DNA from: Microbacterium sp. CGR2
Lineage (GTDB): Bacteria; Actinomycetota; Actinomycetes; Actinomycetales; Microbacteriaceae
NCBI RefSeq assembly: GCF_003626735.1
Contig: NZ_RBHX01000001.1
Span: forward strand, 2,170,001 to 2,234,000
Direction of reading: 5' to 3'
DNA length: 64,000 bases
How positions within the stretch are numbered: the stretch's first letter is position 1; each line of letters starts with the position of its first letter. The position numbers and the translations under genes were made by a program. Positions 9,012 through 21,210 of the stretch are shown here, one piece after another. The notes beneath the pieces are model-generated. The model was given only the letters and a program-made list of their open reading frames with translations. It searched no databases and was not told where the DNA came from.

Positions 9012-9380
9012 TCAGCTCACGGTCGGTGGTGTCGCGAGGTAGAGCAGGTTCCCGTCCGGGTCGCGCACCTGTGCCACGCGCTCGCCCCACGGCATGTCCT
9101 CTGGCGCCGTCACCGACGGGGCTCCGGCAGCCACCGCCGAGTCGTACGTCGCATCCACATCGTCGGCGTACAGCCAGATCGCGACGGTATCTCCTCGCAC
9201 GGTGTCCGGTTCGAATCCGATTCCGATCGTTCCGCCGCCGACCGCGAGAGCGACGTAGACATCGGTTCCGTCCTGGTCGTAGCGATACGTGACGGATGCA
9301 GCGAAGGCTGCTTCGTAGAACCCGCTGAGCCGCGACAGGTCGTGCGTGCGAAGAATCGGGAAGAGACGCGTGACGCTCAT
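9012..9380 (-). CDS. VOC family protein (glyoxalase/bleomycin-resistance fold)
   Basis: A small protein of 122 residues, one VOC module of paired beta-alpha-beta-beta-beta units. It reads MSVTRLFPILRTHDLSRLSG at the start and ends with QVRDPDGNLLYLA, the signature C-terminal strand of glyoxalase-like and bleomycin-resistance proteins. Such proteins bind a metal and a small ligand; the substrate cannot be predicted. The start at 9380 is preferred over a TTG 36 bases upstream because the extension is not VOC-like. In addition, TACTCT lies seven bases before the ATG. It is convergent with mfd, with 25 bases between their ends. Confidence 0.88.
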   Translation of the reverse strand: MSVTRLFPILRTHDLSRLSGFYEAAFAASVTYRYDQDGTDVYVALAVGGGTIGIGFEPDTVRGDTVAIWLYADDVDATYDSAVAAGAPSVTAPEDMPWGERVAQVRDPDGNLLYLATPPTVS

Positions 9381-9454
9381 GCTGGCGAGAGTAGGCCGGG
9401 TCCGCAGCGGTGTCAACGCTCCCGCCGCGGCATCCGCGGGACTAGTCTGGCGGC

Positions 9455-10057
9455 ATGTTGTACGAGCACCTCGGGGCTCGGCCCCGGATCCATGACACCG
9501 CCGTCGTCGCTCCCACCGCCGCGATCTCCGGCGACGTGGAGATCGGGCCGGGCTGCCAAGTGCTGCACGGGGCTGTGATCACAGCGGAGGGCGGACCGAT
9601 CACGCTCGGCGAACACGTCATCGTGATGGAGAACGCCCTCGTCCGAGCGACGGCCGCCAATGCCGTTCACATCGGACCGCACACCCTGATCGGCACGCTC
9701 GCGAGCATCGCCGGAGCCACCGTCGGCGAGGAGGTGTTCTTCGCGTCGGGCGCCCGCATCTTCAACGGTGCTCTCATCGGCGACCGCTGCGAGGTACGGG
9801 TGAACGCGATCGTGCATCGCCGGGCACGCCTGCCCGCGGGCACCGTGGTGCCGATCGGCTGGGTCGCCGTGGGCGACCCGGTGCAGCTGCTCTCACCCGA
9901 CCGAGAGGAAGAGATCGCGGCGGCACAGCCCGAGCTGGACTTCCCCGGCTATGTCTTCGGCGTCGACCGCGACACCCCCGACCTGATGGTGCAGCTCACC
10001 GAGCGCTACGGCCGCTCACTTGCCCGGCACGCGGATGATCGCGTGATCGCCGAGTAG
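9455..10057 (+). CDS. Left-handed beta-helix protein, gamma carbonic anhydrase-like
   Basis: The 200-residue protein consists of hexapeptide repeats from about residue 10 to 135 (for example VVAPTAAISGDVEIGPG), then a C-terminal helix. Histidines in VHIGPHTLIG and the VNAIVHRRARLP region sit where gamma carbonic anhydrases of the YrdA/PaaY type bind metal. It may hydrate CO2 reversibly, but many relatives lack measured activity. The ATG follows a TAGTCT box by six bases. It lies 40 bases from the convergent gdhA end. A second, unrelated carbonic anhydrase of beta class is at 47719. Confidence 0.82.
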   Translation: MLYEHLGARPRIHDTAVVAPTAAISGDVEIGPGCQVLHGAVITAEGGPITLGEHVIVMENALVRATAANAVHIGPHTLIGTLASIAGATVGEEVFFASGARIFNGALIGDRCEVRVNAIVHRRARLPAGTVVPIGWVAVGDPVQLLSPDREEEIAAAQPELDFPGYVFGVDRDTPDLMVQLTERYGRSLARHADDRVIAE

Positions 10058-10096
10058 GCAGCAGTCGGCACACCCAGCCGCAGGCGCTGCGCTGGT

Positions 10097-11598
<1,502 letters not shown>

Positions 11599-11605
11599 GC
11601 GGGCG

Positions 11606-14299
11606 TCACCCGGTGTTCTGCAGTCCGGCCGCGACTCCGCTGACGGAAAGCAGCAGCAGTCGCTGCTGTTCGGCATCGGCACCGGAGCCCGCGGCCTGCT
11701 CGCCGGCAGAGCGCAGTGCCCGGAGAGCCCGGAGTTGGAGGAGGGAGAGTGCATCGACGTAGGGGCTGCGCAACTGCACGGCTCGCTGGAGCACGGGCTT
11801 GTTCTCGAGCAGTCCTTCGCCACCGGTGAGGCGGATCACCCAGCTTCGGGTGAGCGCGAGTTCGTCGAGCACGAGGGCGGCGAGGTCATCGCGGTCGCCG
11901 AGGGCGAGGTACTGGCGTGCGATGCGCTCGTCGGTCTTCGCGAGGCTCATCGCGACGTTGTCGATCATGGTGCGCAGCAGCGGCCATTCGCGGTAGGCCT
12001 CCGTGAGGAGTTCCGCGTCGCCGACGGCTTCGAGTGCGGTGCCGAGGCCGAACCAGCCGGCCAGGTTGATCCGCGCCTGCGTCCACGCGAAGACCCAGGG
12101 GATGGCCCGGAGATCTTCCAGGGACTCGACCGACAGGCCCCGCCGGGCCGGGCGTGAGCCGAGAGCGAGCAGGCCGATCTCCTCCAGCGGCGTGACCGTG
12201 GCGAACCACGGTGCGAAACCGTCGGCCTTGACCAGCGAGAAGAACCGCTCCCGCGACGTCGAGTCCATCGTCGCGGCGACCTCGGCGTACCGGGCTGCCG
12301 CAGTGCTGGTGCGCTTCTCCTCGGACGGGGACGAGGCGAGCAGGGTGGCGGCGGCGACCTGATCGATGTGCCGCATGGCGATCGCGGGCTCGCCGTAGCG
12401 GGCGAAGATGACCTCACCCTGTTCGGTGAGCTTGAATCGGCCGTCGACCGAGTGCGGCGGCTGCGCGAGGATCGCGGAGTTCGCGGGTCCTCCACCGCGG
12501 CCGAGTGCCCCGCCACGACCGTGGAACAGGGTCAGTTCGATGCCGGACTCCTTCGCCCAGCGCGCGATCTTCTCCTGCGCGGCGTACAAGGCGAGGTTCG
12601 CCGCGACCGGACCGACGTCCTTCGACGAGTCCGAGTAGCCGAGCATCACCTCGAGCCGGTTGTCGGTGGCGGCCATGCGCTCACGGAACTCGGGGAACGT
12701 GACGGCCTCGGCGAGGATGGCGGGTGCCGCCTGCAGGTCGGCGAAGGTCTCGAACAGCGGGACCACGTCGAGCACCGGTGCGTCGTCGCCGAGAGCGTAC
12801 CGGGCGAGGCGATGCACGGCGGCGAGATCGGATGCCGCCTGGGTGAAGGACACCACGTACCGCCCGGCAGCGCAGAGTCCGCGGTCGCGCTGGATGTCCG
12901 CGATCACGCGGAAGACTTCGAGCACTTCCTCCGTCTGCGCGCTGACCGTCTCTCCGGCCTCGAGCTCGGCCAGAGCCTTCGAGTGCACCTGAGAATGCTG
13001 GCGCACCTCGAGCTCGGTCAGGTGGAAGCCGTAGGTCTCGACCTGCCAGATCAGGTGCTGCACGCCGCCGAAGGCGTGACGGTTCGCCCCCGCCGCGGCC
13101 AGCGAGGACTGGACGGTGCGCAGATCCGCGAGCAGTTCCTCGGGCTGCGCGTAGGCGTCCGCGCTGTCGCCGTTGCGGGTAGCGGCGACGCGATGCGCGA
13201 GCACGAGCAGCACCCGTCGGTGGGGTTCGTCGGGGGAGCGCGTGGCGAGCTCGCCGGAGACGTCGGGCTGGGCTGCGGCGAAACGCTCCCAGAGCGCAGT
13301 GACCTCGGCGCTCGGCGGTGTGTCGTCGGCGGACAGCGTGAGGGTGCGGCCGATTCGTTCGAGCGCCCTTTCCAGGCCCCGGAGCACATGGTCGGCCGCG
13401 ATCTGCGACGCCTCACGGGTCACGGAAGCTGTGACGAACGGATTGCCGTCGCGGTCGCCGCCCACCCAGGAACCGATGCGGACGAAGGCCGGGACGATGG
13501 GTGCGCTGGAGCCGGAGGCGTCGCCGCGCAGCGCGTCGTCGATGCGTCGGTACACATGCGGCACGGTGGTGAAGAGGGTCTCGTCGAAGACACCCATCAC
13601 CGTGCGGACCTCGTCGGTCGGCGACGGCTTCTGGGAGCGCAGCGGCGCGGTGCGCCACAGCGTATCGATCTCCTCCAGCATTCGGCGGCGTGCGCGGTGC
13701 TGCTCGGCGCCGCCCTCGCTCGCCGCATCGTGCTGGGTGAGGAGCTCGGACAGACGGCGGATGCTGGATGACACCGCGCGTCGGCGGGCCTCGGTCGGGT
13801 GCGCGGTGAACACCGGATGGAAGCGGAGCCCGCCCAGACGGCGCCGGGCCTCGTCATCGCCGACCTCTGTCCGCAGTCGCGCGTAAGCGGTCGCCACGGT
13901 GTCGGCGGCATCCTCACGTCCCGGCTGTCCGGCGCGCTCGCGCAGCACCCGCACGCGCTGGTGTTCTTCGGCGAGGTTCACCAGGTGGAAGTAGCACGTG
14001 AAGGCGCGAGCCACCTCGTCGGCGCGGGCGACGGTGAACGATTCGGCGATGGCCGCGGCGCGGTCGAACGCGCTCGAGGTCTCTTCGTCGTAGGCCTGGA
14101 TCGTCGCCAGGCGCAGACGCTCGACGTCTTCGAACAGGTCGTCGCCGCCTGCCTCGCGCAGCACCTGGCCGAGCAGCGCACCCAGCATCCGGACGTCTGA
14201 GCGCATCGCATCCGGAATGCCGCGGCCGGCTTCGAAACGGCCGATCACGCGGATGGCCTCGGTGTTCGTGGGCTCGGAGAAGGTGTGTTCGGGGGTCAC
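11606..14299 (-). CDS. ppc: Phosphoenolpyruvate carboxylase
   Basis: It makes oxaloacetate from PEP and bicarbonate, the main anaplerotic reaction. The 897-residue protein has the catalytic histidine motif FTAHPTEARRR, the conserved MLGYSDSSKDVGP and the glycine-rich loop FHGRGGALGRGGGP. It ends with the invariant NTG terminus required in this family. The GTG at 14299 is chosen over an ATG 42 bases upstream because a TACGCT box lies exactly six bases before it. The residues in between are also not conserved in style. It is divergent from nhaA, with 83 bases between starts. Two carbonic anhydrase-like genes in the window could feed its bicarbonate. Confidence 0.97.
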   Translation of the reverse strand: MTPEHTFSEPTNTEAIRVIGRFEAGRGIPDAMRSDVRMLGALLGQVLREAGGDDLFEDVERLRLATIQAYDEETSSAFDRAAAIAESFTVARADEVARAFTCYFHLVNLAEEHQRVRVLRERAGQPGREDAADTVATAYARLRTEVGDDEARRRLGGLRFHPVFTAHPTEARRRAVSSSIRRLSELLTQHDAASEGGAEQHRARRRMLEEIDTLWRTAPLRSQKPSPTDEVRTVMGVFDETLFTTVPHVYRRIDDALRGDASGSSAPIVPAFVRIGSWVGGDRDGNPFVTASVTREASQIAADHVLRGLERALERIGRTLTLSADDTPPSAEVTALWERFAAAQPDVSGELATRSPDEPHRRVLLVLAHRVAATRNGDSADAYAQPEELLADLRTVQSSLAAAGANRHAFGGVQHLIWQVETYGFHLTELEVRQHSQVHSKALAELEAGETVSAQTEEVLEVFRVIADIQRDRGLCAAGRYVVSFTQAASDLAAVHRLARYALGDDAPVLDVVPLFETFADLQAAPAILAEAVTFPEFRERMAATDNRLEVMLGYSDSSKDVGPVAANLALYAAQEKIARWAKESGIELTLFHGRGGALGRGGGPANSAILAQPPHSVDGRFKLTEQGEVIFARYGEPAIAMRHIDQVAAATLLASSPSEEKRTSTAAARYAEVAATMDSTSRERFFSLVKADGFAPWFATVTPLEEIGLLALGSRPARRGLSVESLEDLRAIPWVFAWTQARINLAGWFGLGTALEAVGDAELLTEAYREWPLLRTMIDNVAMSLAKTDERIARQYLALGDRDDLAALVLDELALTRSWVIRLTGGEGLLENKPVLQRAVQLRSPYVDALSLLQLRALRALRSAGEQAAGSGADAEQQRLLLLSVSGVAAGLQNTG

Positions 14300-14382
14300 A
14301 CGTCGAGCGTAGCCCGGGCGATCGGGGTGTCCCGTACGCATGACGCGGTCGGACGAGGAACCCCACGATCTACGATGGTGGG

Positions 14383-15561
14383 GTGCGCATCTCAGCGAAC
14401 CCCCTCCGCGGCCAGCAGTTCCCCGCCGTCCTCCTCCTCGTCGCAGCAGGACTCGGTCTCCTCCTGGCCAATCTGCCCACCCATGACGCGCTGGACGCGG
14501 TTCTCGACTTCCACATCGCCGTGCCGTGGACGAGTCTCGACCTGTCGGTCGCGCACTGGGTGTCGGACGGGCTCCTCGCCATCTTCTTCCTGGTCGTGGC
14601 CATCGAATTGCGGCACGAGCTGACCCACGGGGAGCTCGACTCCCCGAGCAAGGCGCTCCAGCCCGCCATCGCCGCCGCCGGCGGAGTGCTCGTGCCGATC
14701 GCGGTGTATCTGCTGATCGCAGGCAACGGCGACACGGCGACCGGGTGGCCGATCCCCACCGCCACCGACATCGCCTTCGCTCTCGGCGTCCTCGCGATGT
14801 TCGGGCGCGGACTGCCCTCGAACGTGCGCGTCTTCCTGCTGGCGCTCGCCATCCTCGATGACATCATCGGCATCATCTTCATCGCCGTGCTCTTCGCGCA
14901 CGACGTGCAGTGGCTGCAGGTCGGCCTCGCGGTCGTCGGCGTCGCGGTGTTCTGGTTGCTCAGCCGCCTGCTGCATGAGCACGGGCATCTGGTCATCGCC
15001 GTCGCCATGGTCGTGGTGGCCATCGTCACCTGGGGCCTCGTCGCCGCATCCGGTATCCACGCGACGATCGCCGGTGTGCTGCTCGGACTGGTGATGTCGC
15101 CGGTGCCGGCCGGCCGGGCACGTCATGTGCTCGAGCCCACGGTGAACGGCGTGATCCTTCCGGTGTTCGCCTTCGTCGCCGCCTTCGTCGTGATCCCCGC
15201 CGTCTCGTTGACGCAGCTGTCGCCGGCGTTCTGGGCGATCGTCGTCGCGCTTCCCGTGGGCAAGATCATCGGCATCTCGTTGTTCGGCTGGCTCGCCATG
15301 CGCATCCGTCCGAAGGGAGCAGCGCCGGCTCTGCCGTTTGCGGACATCCTCGCGGCCGGAGCGCTGGGAGGCATCGGATTCACGGTGTCGCTGCTGCTGG
15401 CGAACCTGGCCTTCGGCTCCCACGACGAGATCCGCGACCAGGCGATCCTCGGCGTCCTGGTGGGTTCGCTGATCGCTCTGGTCCTCTCCGGCATCATCGT
15501 GTCGCTGCGCGCGCGTTGGTACCGTCGACTCGAATCGGTGTCCCCGCCCGTGTCCGCATGA
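14383..15561 (+). CDS. nhaA: Na+/H+ antiporter NhaA
   Basis: An integral membrane antiporter of 392 residues that exchanges protons for sodium across the cytoplasmic membrane. About eleven or twelve helices are visible. The core has the TATDIAFALGVLAMFG unwound helix and the adjacent aspartates in LAILDDIIGI that bind the ions. The last core segment is GGIGFTVSLLLANLAF. The GTG start lies six bases after a TACGAT box. Its stop overlaps the mazG ATG by four bases (ATGA), so the pair forms an operon, though no shared function is evident. Confidence 0.96.
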   Translation: MRISANPLRGQQFPAVLLLVAAGLGLLLANLPTHDALDAVLDFHIAVPWTSLDLSVAHWVSDGLLAIFFLVVAIELRHELTHGELDSPSKALQPAIAAAGGVLVPIAVYLLIAGNGDTATGWPIPTATDIAFALGVLAMFGRGLPSNVRVFLLALAILDDIIGIIFIAVLFAHDVQWLQVGLAVVGVAVFWLLSRLLHEHGHLVIAVAMVVVAIVTWGLVAASGIHATIAGVLLGLVMSPVPAGRARHVLEPTVNGVILPVFAFVAAFVVIPAVSLTQLSPAFWAIVVALPVGKIIGISLFGWLAMRIRPKGAAPALPFADILAAGALGGIGFTVSLLLANLAFGSHDEIRDQAILGVLVGSLIALVLSGIIVSLRARWYRRLESVSPPVSA

Positions 15562-16211
15562 GCGCCGAGGACGATCCACTCCGCCTGGCCGCCGAGACCA
15601 TGCGCGCGGTGCGCGAGCGATGCGTATGGTCGCAGCGCATCACCCACCGTGACCTCGTCCCGTATCTGATCGAGGAGTCGCACGAGGTGATCGACGCGGT
15701 CGAGAACGGCACGCGTGCCGACCTGCGTGAGGAGCTGGGTGACCTGCTCTGGCAGGTTCTGTTCCATTCGGCGATCGCGGCGCAGGACCCGGATGATCCC
15801 TTCGACGTCGACGACGTGGCGCGCACGCTGACGGAGAAGATGGTCAGGCGGCATCCGCACGTCTTCGCCGACGAGGTGGCGACGACACCCGAAGAGGTGC
15901 TGGTGCACTGGAACGCGGCGAAAGCGGCGGAGAAGCGCACCCGGCGAAGCGTCCTCGACGGGGTTCCGCGGGGAATGCCCGCACTCTCGCTCGCGCAGAA
16001 GCTGACGAGTCGTGCCGCCGCCGTGGGCGTCGACGTGCCGAACGTCGGGGGTGCTGATGCGCCCGTGCCTGCATCCGAGGCCGAGCTGGGCGAGGCGCTT
16101 CTCGGTCTGGTGGCCACGGCGCGCAGCCGGGGCTGGGACGCCGAACGTGCGCTGCGCGAACAACTCCGGATGCTCGAGAACAACGTGCGGGACGCCGAAG
16201 CGGGATCCTGA
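15558..16211 (+). CDS. mazG: MazG-type nucleoside triphosphate pyrophosphohydrolase
   Basis: It is expected to hydrolyse (d)NTPs to monophosphates and pyrophosphate, a house-cleaning role. The 217-residue protein has one complete MazG module, with the metal-binding EESHE and REELGDLLWQVLFH motifs followed by the second acidic region. The usual N-terminal CPWD motif is replaced by CVWSQRITH. The length is close to mycobacterial MazG without a second full repeat. The start is set by its four-base overlap with nhaA. hisS follows 45 bases later. Confidence 0.9.
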   Translation: MSAEDDPLRLAAETMRAVRERCVWSQRITHRDLVPYLIEESHEVIDAVENGTRADLREELGDLLWQVLFHSAIAAQDPDDPFDVDDVARTLTEKMVRRHPHVFADEVATTPEEVLVHWNAAKAAEKRTRRSVLDGVPRGMPALSLAQKLTSRAAAVGVDVPNVGGADAPVPASEAELGEALLGLVATARSRGWDAERALREQLRMLENNVRDAEAGS

Positions 16212-16256
16212 CCGAACCGGGCGCGGTCGCAGCGACGGACCTGGAAAGATGGAGCC

Positions 16257-17564
16257 GTGCCTACTGTGAACCCGCCGCGCGGCATGCGCGACATCCTCCC
16301 CGCCGACAAGGCCCGTCGTGAGCGCGTGCTCTCTGTCATCCGCGAGCGCTACCTCGCCCACGGGTTCGACGAAATCGAGACGCCGGTGGTCGAGGAGTAC
16401 GACCGCTTGCACGCGGGGATCGGCGGCGACAACGAGAAGCTGTCGTACAACGTGCTGCGCCGAGGGCTGGACGCCGATGCGATCCGGGCTGCCGCGGACG
16501 ACCCCTCCGCTCTGTCGGATCTCGGGCTCCGCTACGACCTGACGGTTCCGCTCGCCCGCTTCTATGCCAGCAACCGCGCGCAGCTGCCGGGAGTCTTCCG
16601 TGCGATCCAGATCGGCCCGGTGTGGCGCGCCGAGCGCCCGCAGAAGGGCCGCTACCGCCAGTTCGTGCAGTGCGACATCGACATCATGGGCGACGAGTCC
16701 GCGAGAGCCGAAGCGGAACTGATGGTCGCATCACTCGACGCGGTCGACGCCCTGGGGCTCGAAGGGGCCACGGTGCGCATCAACGACAGGCGCGTTCTGG
16801 ACTGGATGCTCGACAGCTTCGGGTTCACCGCCGAGGAGCGCCCCGGTGTGCTCATCACCATCGACAAGCTCGACAAGGTCGGGCCGGAGGGTGTGGCCGC
16901 CGAGCTCCGGGAACGGGCCACGGGGCAGACATCCGGCGGCGCTGTCGACGCGTTCGAAGCCTTCCTCCGGCGCCCGCAGACCAGGGAGTACCACCCGTTC
17001 GGTGACCGTCAGATCCGCAGGGCGCTTCCCGATGGAGCGCCCGACGAGGTCGTCGCGCATCTGGTCGGGATCGGGGAAGCCGTGGCGGCAGGCCGTGGGC
17101 TGACCGGAGCCGACCACGAGCAGTCGGACATCCCGCTCGTGTTCGATCCGTTCCTCGTGCGCGGGATGGGCTACTACACCGGCACGATCTTCGAGCTCGC
17201 GCATCCGTCCGTTCCGTATGCGCTCGGCGGTGGCGGACGCTACGACGGAATGATCGGTCGCTTCCTCGGGCAGCAGGTTCCGGCGGTCGGCTTCTCGCTC
17301 GGATTCGAGCGCCTCGTCGACCTCGTGGCGGCGGCGCCGGATGCCGAGGCGACAGCGGTCGTCCTCATCCATGACGCCGATGTCCCCGTCGTCGAACTCG
17401 TCGCCCACAAGGCCGCCCTGATCGCCGACGGTGCGCGCGTCCGACTCGAGCGCCGCACCAAGAACCTCAAGGCCCTGCTGGAGCGCTCCGCCGGAGACGG
17501 CTACAACGCGTTCGCGACGGTCTCGGCGGGCGCGGAGAAGCTCGAGGTCAAGCCGCTTTCCTGA
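16257..17564 (+). CDS. hisS: Histidyl-tRNA synthetase
   Basis: A class II aminoacyl-tRNA synthetase of 435 residues. The N-terminus PRGMRDILPAD is family-typical. Motif 2 is visible in GPVWRAERPQKGRYRQFVQC. The histidine-specific segments are VRGMGYYTGTIFEL and ALGGGGRYDGMI, and motif 3 is in VGFSLGFERL. The C-terminal anticodon-binding domain runs from about residue 340. The start is GTG at 16257 with AAAGAT six bases before it and a GGAG close by. Downstream, a long inverted repeat (17587-17662) may terminate the transcript. Confidence 0.97.
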   Translation: MPTVNPPRGMRDILPADKARRERVLSVIRERYLAHGFDEIETPVVEEYDRLHAGIGGDNEKLSYNVLRRGLDADAIRAAADDPSALSDLGLRYDLTVPLARFYASNRAQLPGVFRAIQIGPVWRAERPQKGRYRQFVQCDIDIMGDESARAEAELMVASLDAVDALGLEGATVRINDRRVLDWMLDSFGFTAEERPGVLITIDKLDKVGPEGVAAELRERATGQTSGGAVDAFEAFLRRPQTREYHPFGDRQIRRALPDGAPDEVVAHLVGIGEAVAAGRGLTGADHEQSDIPLVFDPFLVRGMGYYTGTIFELAHPSVPYALGGGGRYDGMIGRFLGQQVPAVGFSLGFERLVDLVAAAPDAEATAVVLIHDADVPVVELVAHKAALIADGARVRLERRTKNLKALLERSAGDGYNAFATVSAGAEKLEVKPLS

Positions 17565-17583
17565 CGGGTCGCGCTCGACGCGG

Positions 17584-17665
17584 CACACATGTCGGGAGTT
17601 CGGACGGATGTCGGGTCGAAACGGGCGTTCACGGCCGACATCCGTGACAAGTCCCGACAAGTGTG
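17584..17665. repeat. Long imperfect inverted repeat downstream of hisS
   Basis: The left arm at 17587-17614 and the right arm at 17635-17662 match as reverse complements at 23 of 28 positions. Three more pairs extend outward and 20 bases lie between the arms. Blocks ACGGATGTCGG and TGTCGGGA recur in both arms, and the TGTCGGG word is present on both strands. It may serve as the hisS terminator or be a copy of a genome-wide extragenic palindrome. Confidence 0.75.
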
Positions 17666-17726
17666 CGCGGCGGCGGCCGGTGCCGTATCCGTTCACGCCG
17701 CGTTCACGGCGATCGGATCGAATCGA

Positions 17727-18536
17727 GTGGTGCGCCGCATCCGTCTCCTGCCCCTCGTCGGACTCACCGTGGCGACCGCTGTCCTCGGAATCCGGCTGGT
17801 GCTCACCCGTCAGGCGGCACTCGCACGGCGACGCATCGGAAAGCCGTTGGGGGAGGACTCCCTGGATGCCGATCGCATCTGGCGCCCCGGCTTGGACGGC
17901 GAACCCATCGACCTGCTCCTCCTGGGGGACTCGATCGCGGCCGGGCTCGGCGCCGAGCGGCGCAAGGACACGCTCGGCGGCCGTCTCGCCAAGGGCGTCG
18001 CGCGGCGGATGCGGCGACCTGTGCGTCTGCACACCGCGGCGGTCGTCGGCTCAGAGTCGCCGGATCTGCCGGCGCAACTCGCCGCGCTCCCAGCGACGTA
18101 CCGACCACAGGTCGCGGTGATCATCGTCGGCGGCAACGACGTCACGCACCGGCTGCCGGTGTCGCTTTCGGCACAGCATCTGAACGAGACGATCCGGCGA
18201 CTGCGCGGGCTCGGTGCCGAGGTCGTCGTCGGCACCTGCCCCGACCTGGGGGCGCTCCGACCGGTTCCGCAGCCGCTCCGCCGCATCGCGTCGAGCATGT
18301 CGCGTCGCCTCGCCGACATCCAGGCGGAGACGGCGCGACACGAGGGTGCCCGGCCCGTGGATCTTCGTCGCGCGGTGGGGCCGATGTTCTTCGATGAGCC
18401 GGAGGCGATGTTCAGCCTGGACCGCTTCCATCCGAGCGCACTGGGCTATCGACGTACGGCCGATGCACTGCTGCCGACCGTGTGCGAGGCGATGGAGGCT
18501 GCGCTCAGCTCACCGCGTCCGTCTGTGCCGAACTGA
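17727..18536 (+). CDS. SGNH/GDSL-type hydrolase, membrane-anchored
   Basis: The predicted protein of 269 residues starts with one hydrophobic helix (IRLLPLVGLTVATAVLGIRL), which probably anchors it or exports it. The SGNH fold follows. The catalytic serine is in LLLLGDSIAAGLG (block I), the block III asparagine in VGGNDVTH, and the histidine in DRFHPSALGY (block V). Such enzymes are esterases, lipases or acyl hydrolases of unknown substrate. The GTG at 17727 is preferred because the longer frame would start inside the palindrome. Its last 32 bases overlap the convergent VOC gene. Confidence 0.85.
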   Translation: MVRRIRLLPLVGLTVATAVLGIRLVLTRQAALARRRIGKPLGEDSLDADRIWRPGLDGEPIDLLLLGDSIAAGLGAERRKDTLGGRLAKGVARRMRRPVRLHTAAVVGSESPDLPAQLAALPATYRPQVAVIIVGGNDVTHRLPVSLSAQHLNETIRRLRGLGAEVVVGTCPDLGALRPVPQPLRRIASSMSRRLADIQAETARHEGARPVDLRRAVGPMFFDEPEAMFSLDRFHPSALGYRRTADALLPTVCEAMEAALSSPRPSVPN

Positions 18537-19032
18537 ACGACTCGGCCCATTCGGCCACTCGCCGGCCGCTCTCCTCGTCGGAGATGTCCTCGACGCGGGT
18601 CATCACCGACCAGCGGACGCCGAACGGGTCACGGATGCTTGCGAAGCGATCACCCGACACGAACAGTGCCGGAGCTTCACGAACCGTCGCTCCCGCGGCC
18701 ACGGCTCGTGCCACCACCGCGTCGACGTCGGGCACGTACAGGCCCATCGAGTAGCAGTCGTCGTCGCCCTCCGGGCCGGGGACGAGGTGGTAGTCCGGAC
18801 TCGGCTCCCCGAGCTGGAGGTGGCCGAGTCCGAAGTCGAGGTCGGCGTGGGCGACGGCGCCACCGAATTCGGTGACGTCGACGACGATCGCACCGAAGAC
18901 GTCTCGATAGAACTCGATCGCCCGCTTCGCGTCGGGAACCGCCAGGAAGGGAGTGAGGGAGGTCGCGCTGTTCGGACGGCCGTCGGTCGTGTAGGTGCCG
19001 GTTGTGCCTGTGGAAGGTGTCTCGTCGGTCAT
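18505..19032 (-). CDS. VOC family protein (PhnB-like)
   Basis: A 175-residue glyoxalase-fold protein. After a polar tail of about 25 residues the core starts at SLTPFLAVPDAKRAIEFYRD, typical of PhnB/YaeR-like proteins. It continues with HLQLGEPSPDYHL and ends near IRDPFGVRWSVMTRVEDIS. The function is unknown; relatives include enzymes and antibiotic-binding proteins. The ATG at 19032 has GAGGG in ribosome-binding position. It is divergent from the AraC-type regulator, with 94 bases between starts, which makes it a plausible target of that regulator. Confidence 0.87.
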   Translation of the reverse strand: MTDETPSTGTTGTYTTDGRPNSATSLTPFLAVPDAKRAIEFYRDVFGAIVVDVTEFGGAVAHADLDFGLGHLQLGEPSPDYHLVPGPEGDDDCYSMGLYVPDVDAVVARAVAAGATVREAPALFVSGDRFASIRDPFGVRWSVMTRVEDISDEESGRRVAEWAESFSSAQTDAVS

Positions 19033-19918
19033 GCCCTCACGGTAGGCGGCACGGGATGCTGCGGGCTTGAAGATCCGCGACAACAGCCCCTCGCCCGGCG
19101 TCGCGGGTCGCCCGTACGCTGAGCGCATGGAGAATCGCACGCGCGGGATCCTGTACCCCGCTCGGCTGCCGCAGCTTCACCGGCTGGTGGCGCCCGCCGA
19201 TGTCGCCGAGCTGGTGCGCTGGTTCTGGATACCCGAGTGGGACGTCGAGCCCGGTCGATCGTCCCGGCAGGAGATCATCGCCTACCCGGCGCTCAACCTC
19301 GTCGTCACCGCGCATGAGGTGACGCTGTCGGGAGCGACGACGCGCATGTCGCATCGGGATCTGCGCGGGCGCGGGTGGGCGGTCGGCGCCCTGCTGCGAC
19401 CGGCGGCGGTGCCTGCCTTCGTCGAGGAACCGGCGGCCCTGGTCGATTCGCAGACTCCTGTGGACGCACCGGCCCTGCGCGAAGCCGTCTCGACCGCCAT
19501 GGGCTCCGGGGAAGGCCACCGGGACCGCGCCGTGCTGGCCGTCTCGCGTTGGCTGCGTGACCGGGTCGGGCGTCCGAGCGACACGGCGCGCCAGGCGAAC
19601 GGGCTGTTCGACGTTCTGATGGGGGAGGGCGCAGCGTCCACCACGGAGGAGGCGGCGACGCGTCTGGCCGTGTCGGTGCGCACTCTGCAGCGGATGACCC
19701 ACCGACACGTCGGCGTGTCCCCGGCGGCGATGATCCGACGTCGCCGGCTGCAGGAGGCCGCAGAACTCGTGCGCGCGCGATCCGATGCCGACCTCGCGAC
19801 GATCGCGGCCGCGCTCGGCTACTCCGATCACGCGCACCTCACACGTGACTTCCATGCGGTGCTCGGGATCACGCCGCGCGACTACCGATCGGACGCGGCG
19901 GCGGACTCGGCGCCCGGC

Positions 19919-21148
<1,230 letters not shown>

Positions 21149-21210
21149 GCGTCCATCGTCCCACGTGAGGGTGAACGGTCGGTGACGCGTCAGCTCTTCG
21201 GCTGGAGGGT

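Noticed and set aside
17589..17726. An upstream start of the SGNH hydrolase at 17589
   Set aside because: These codons are the inverted repeat itself, and the residues are not like a signal peptide; the hydrophobic helix starts after 17727.
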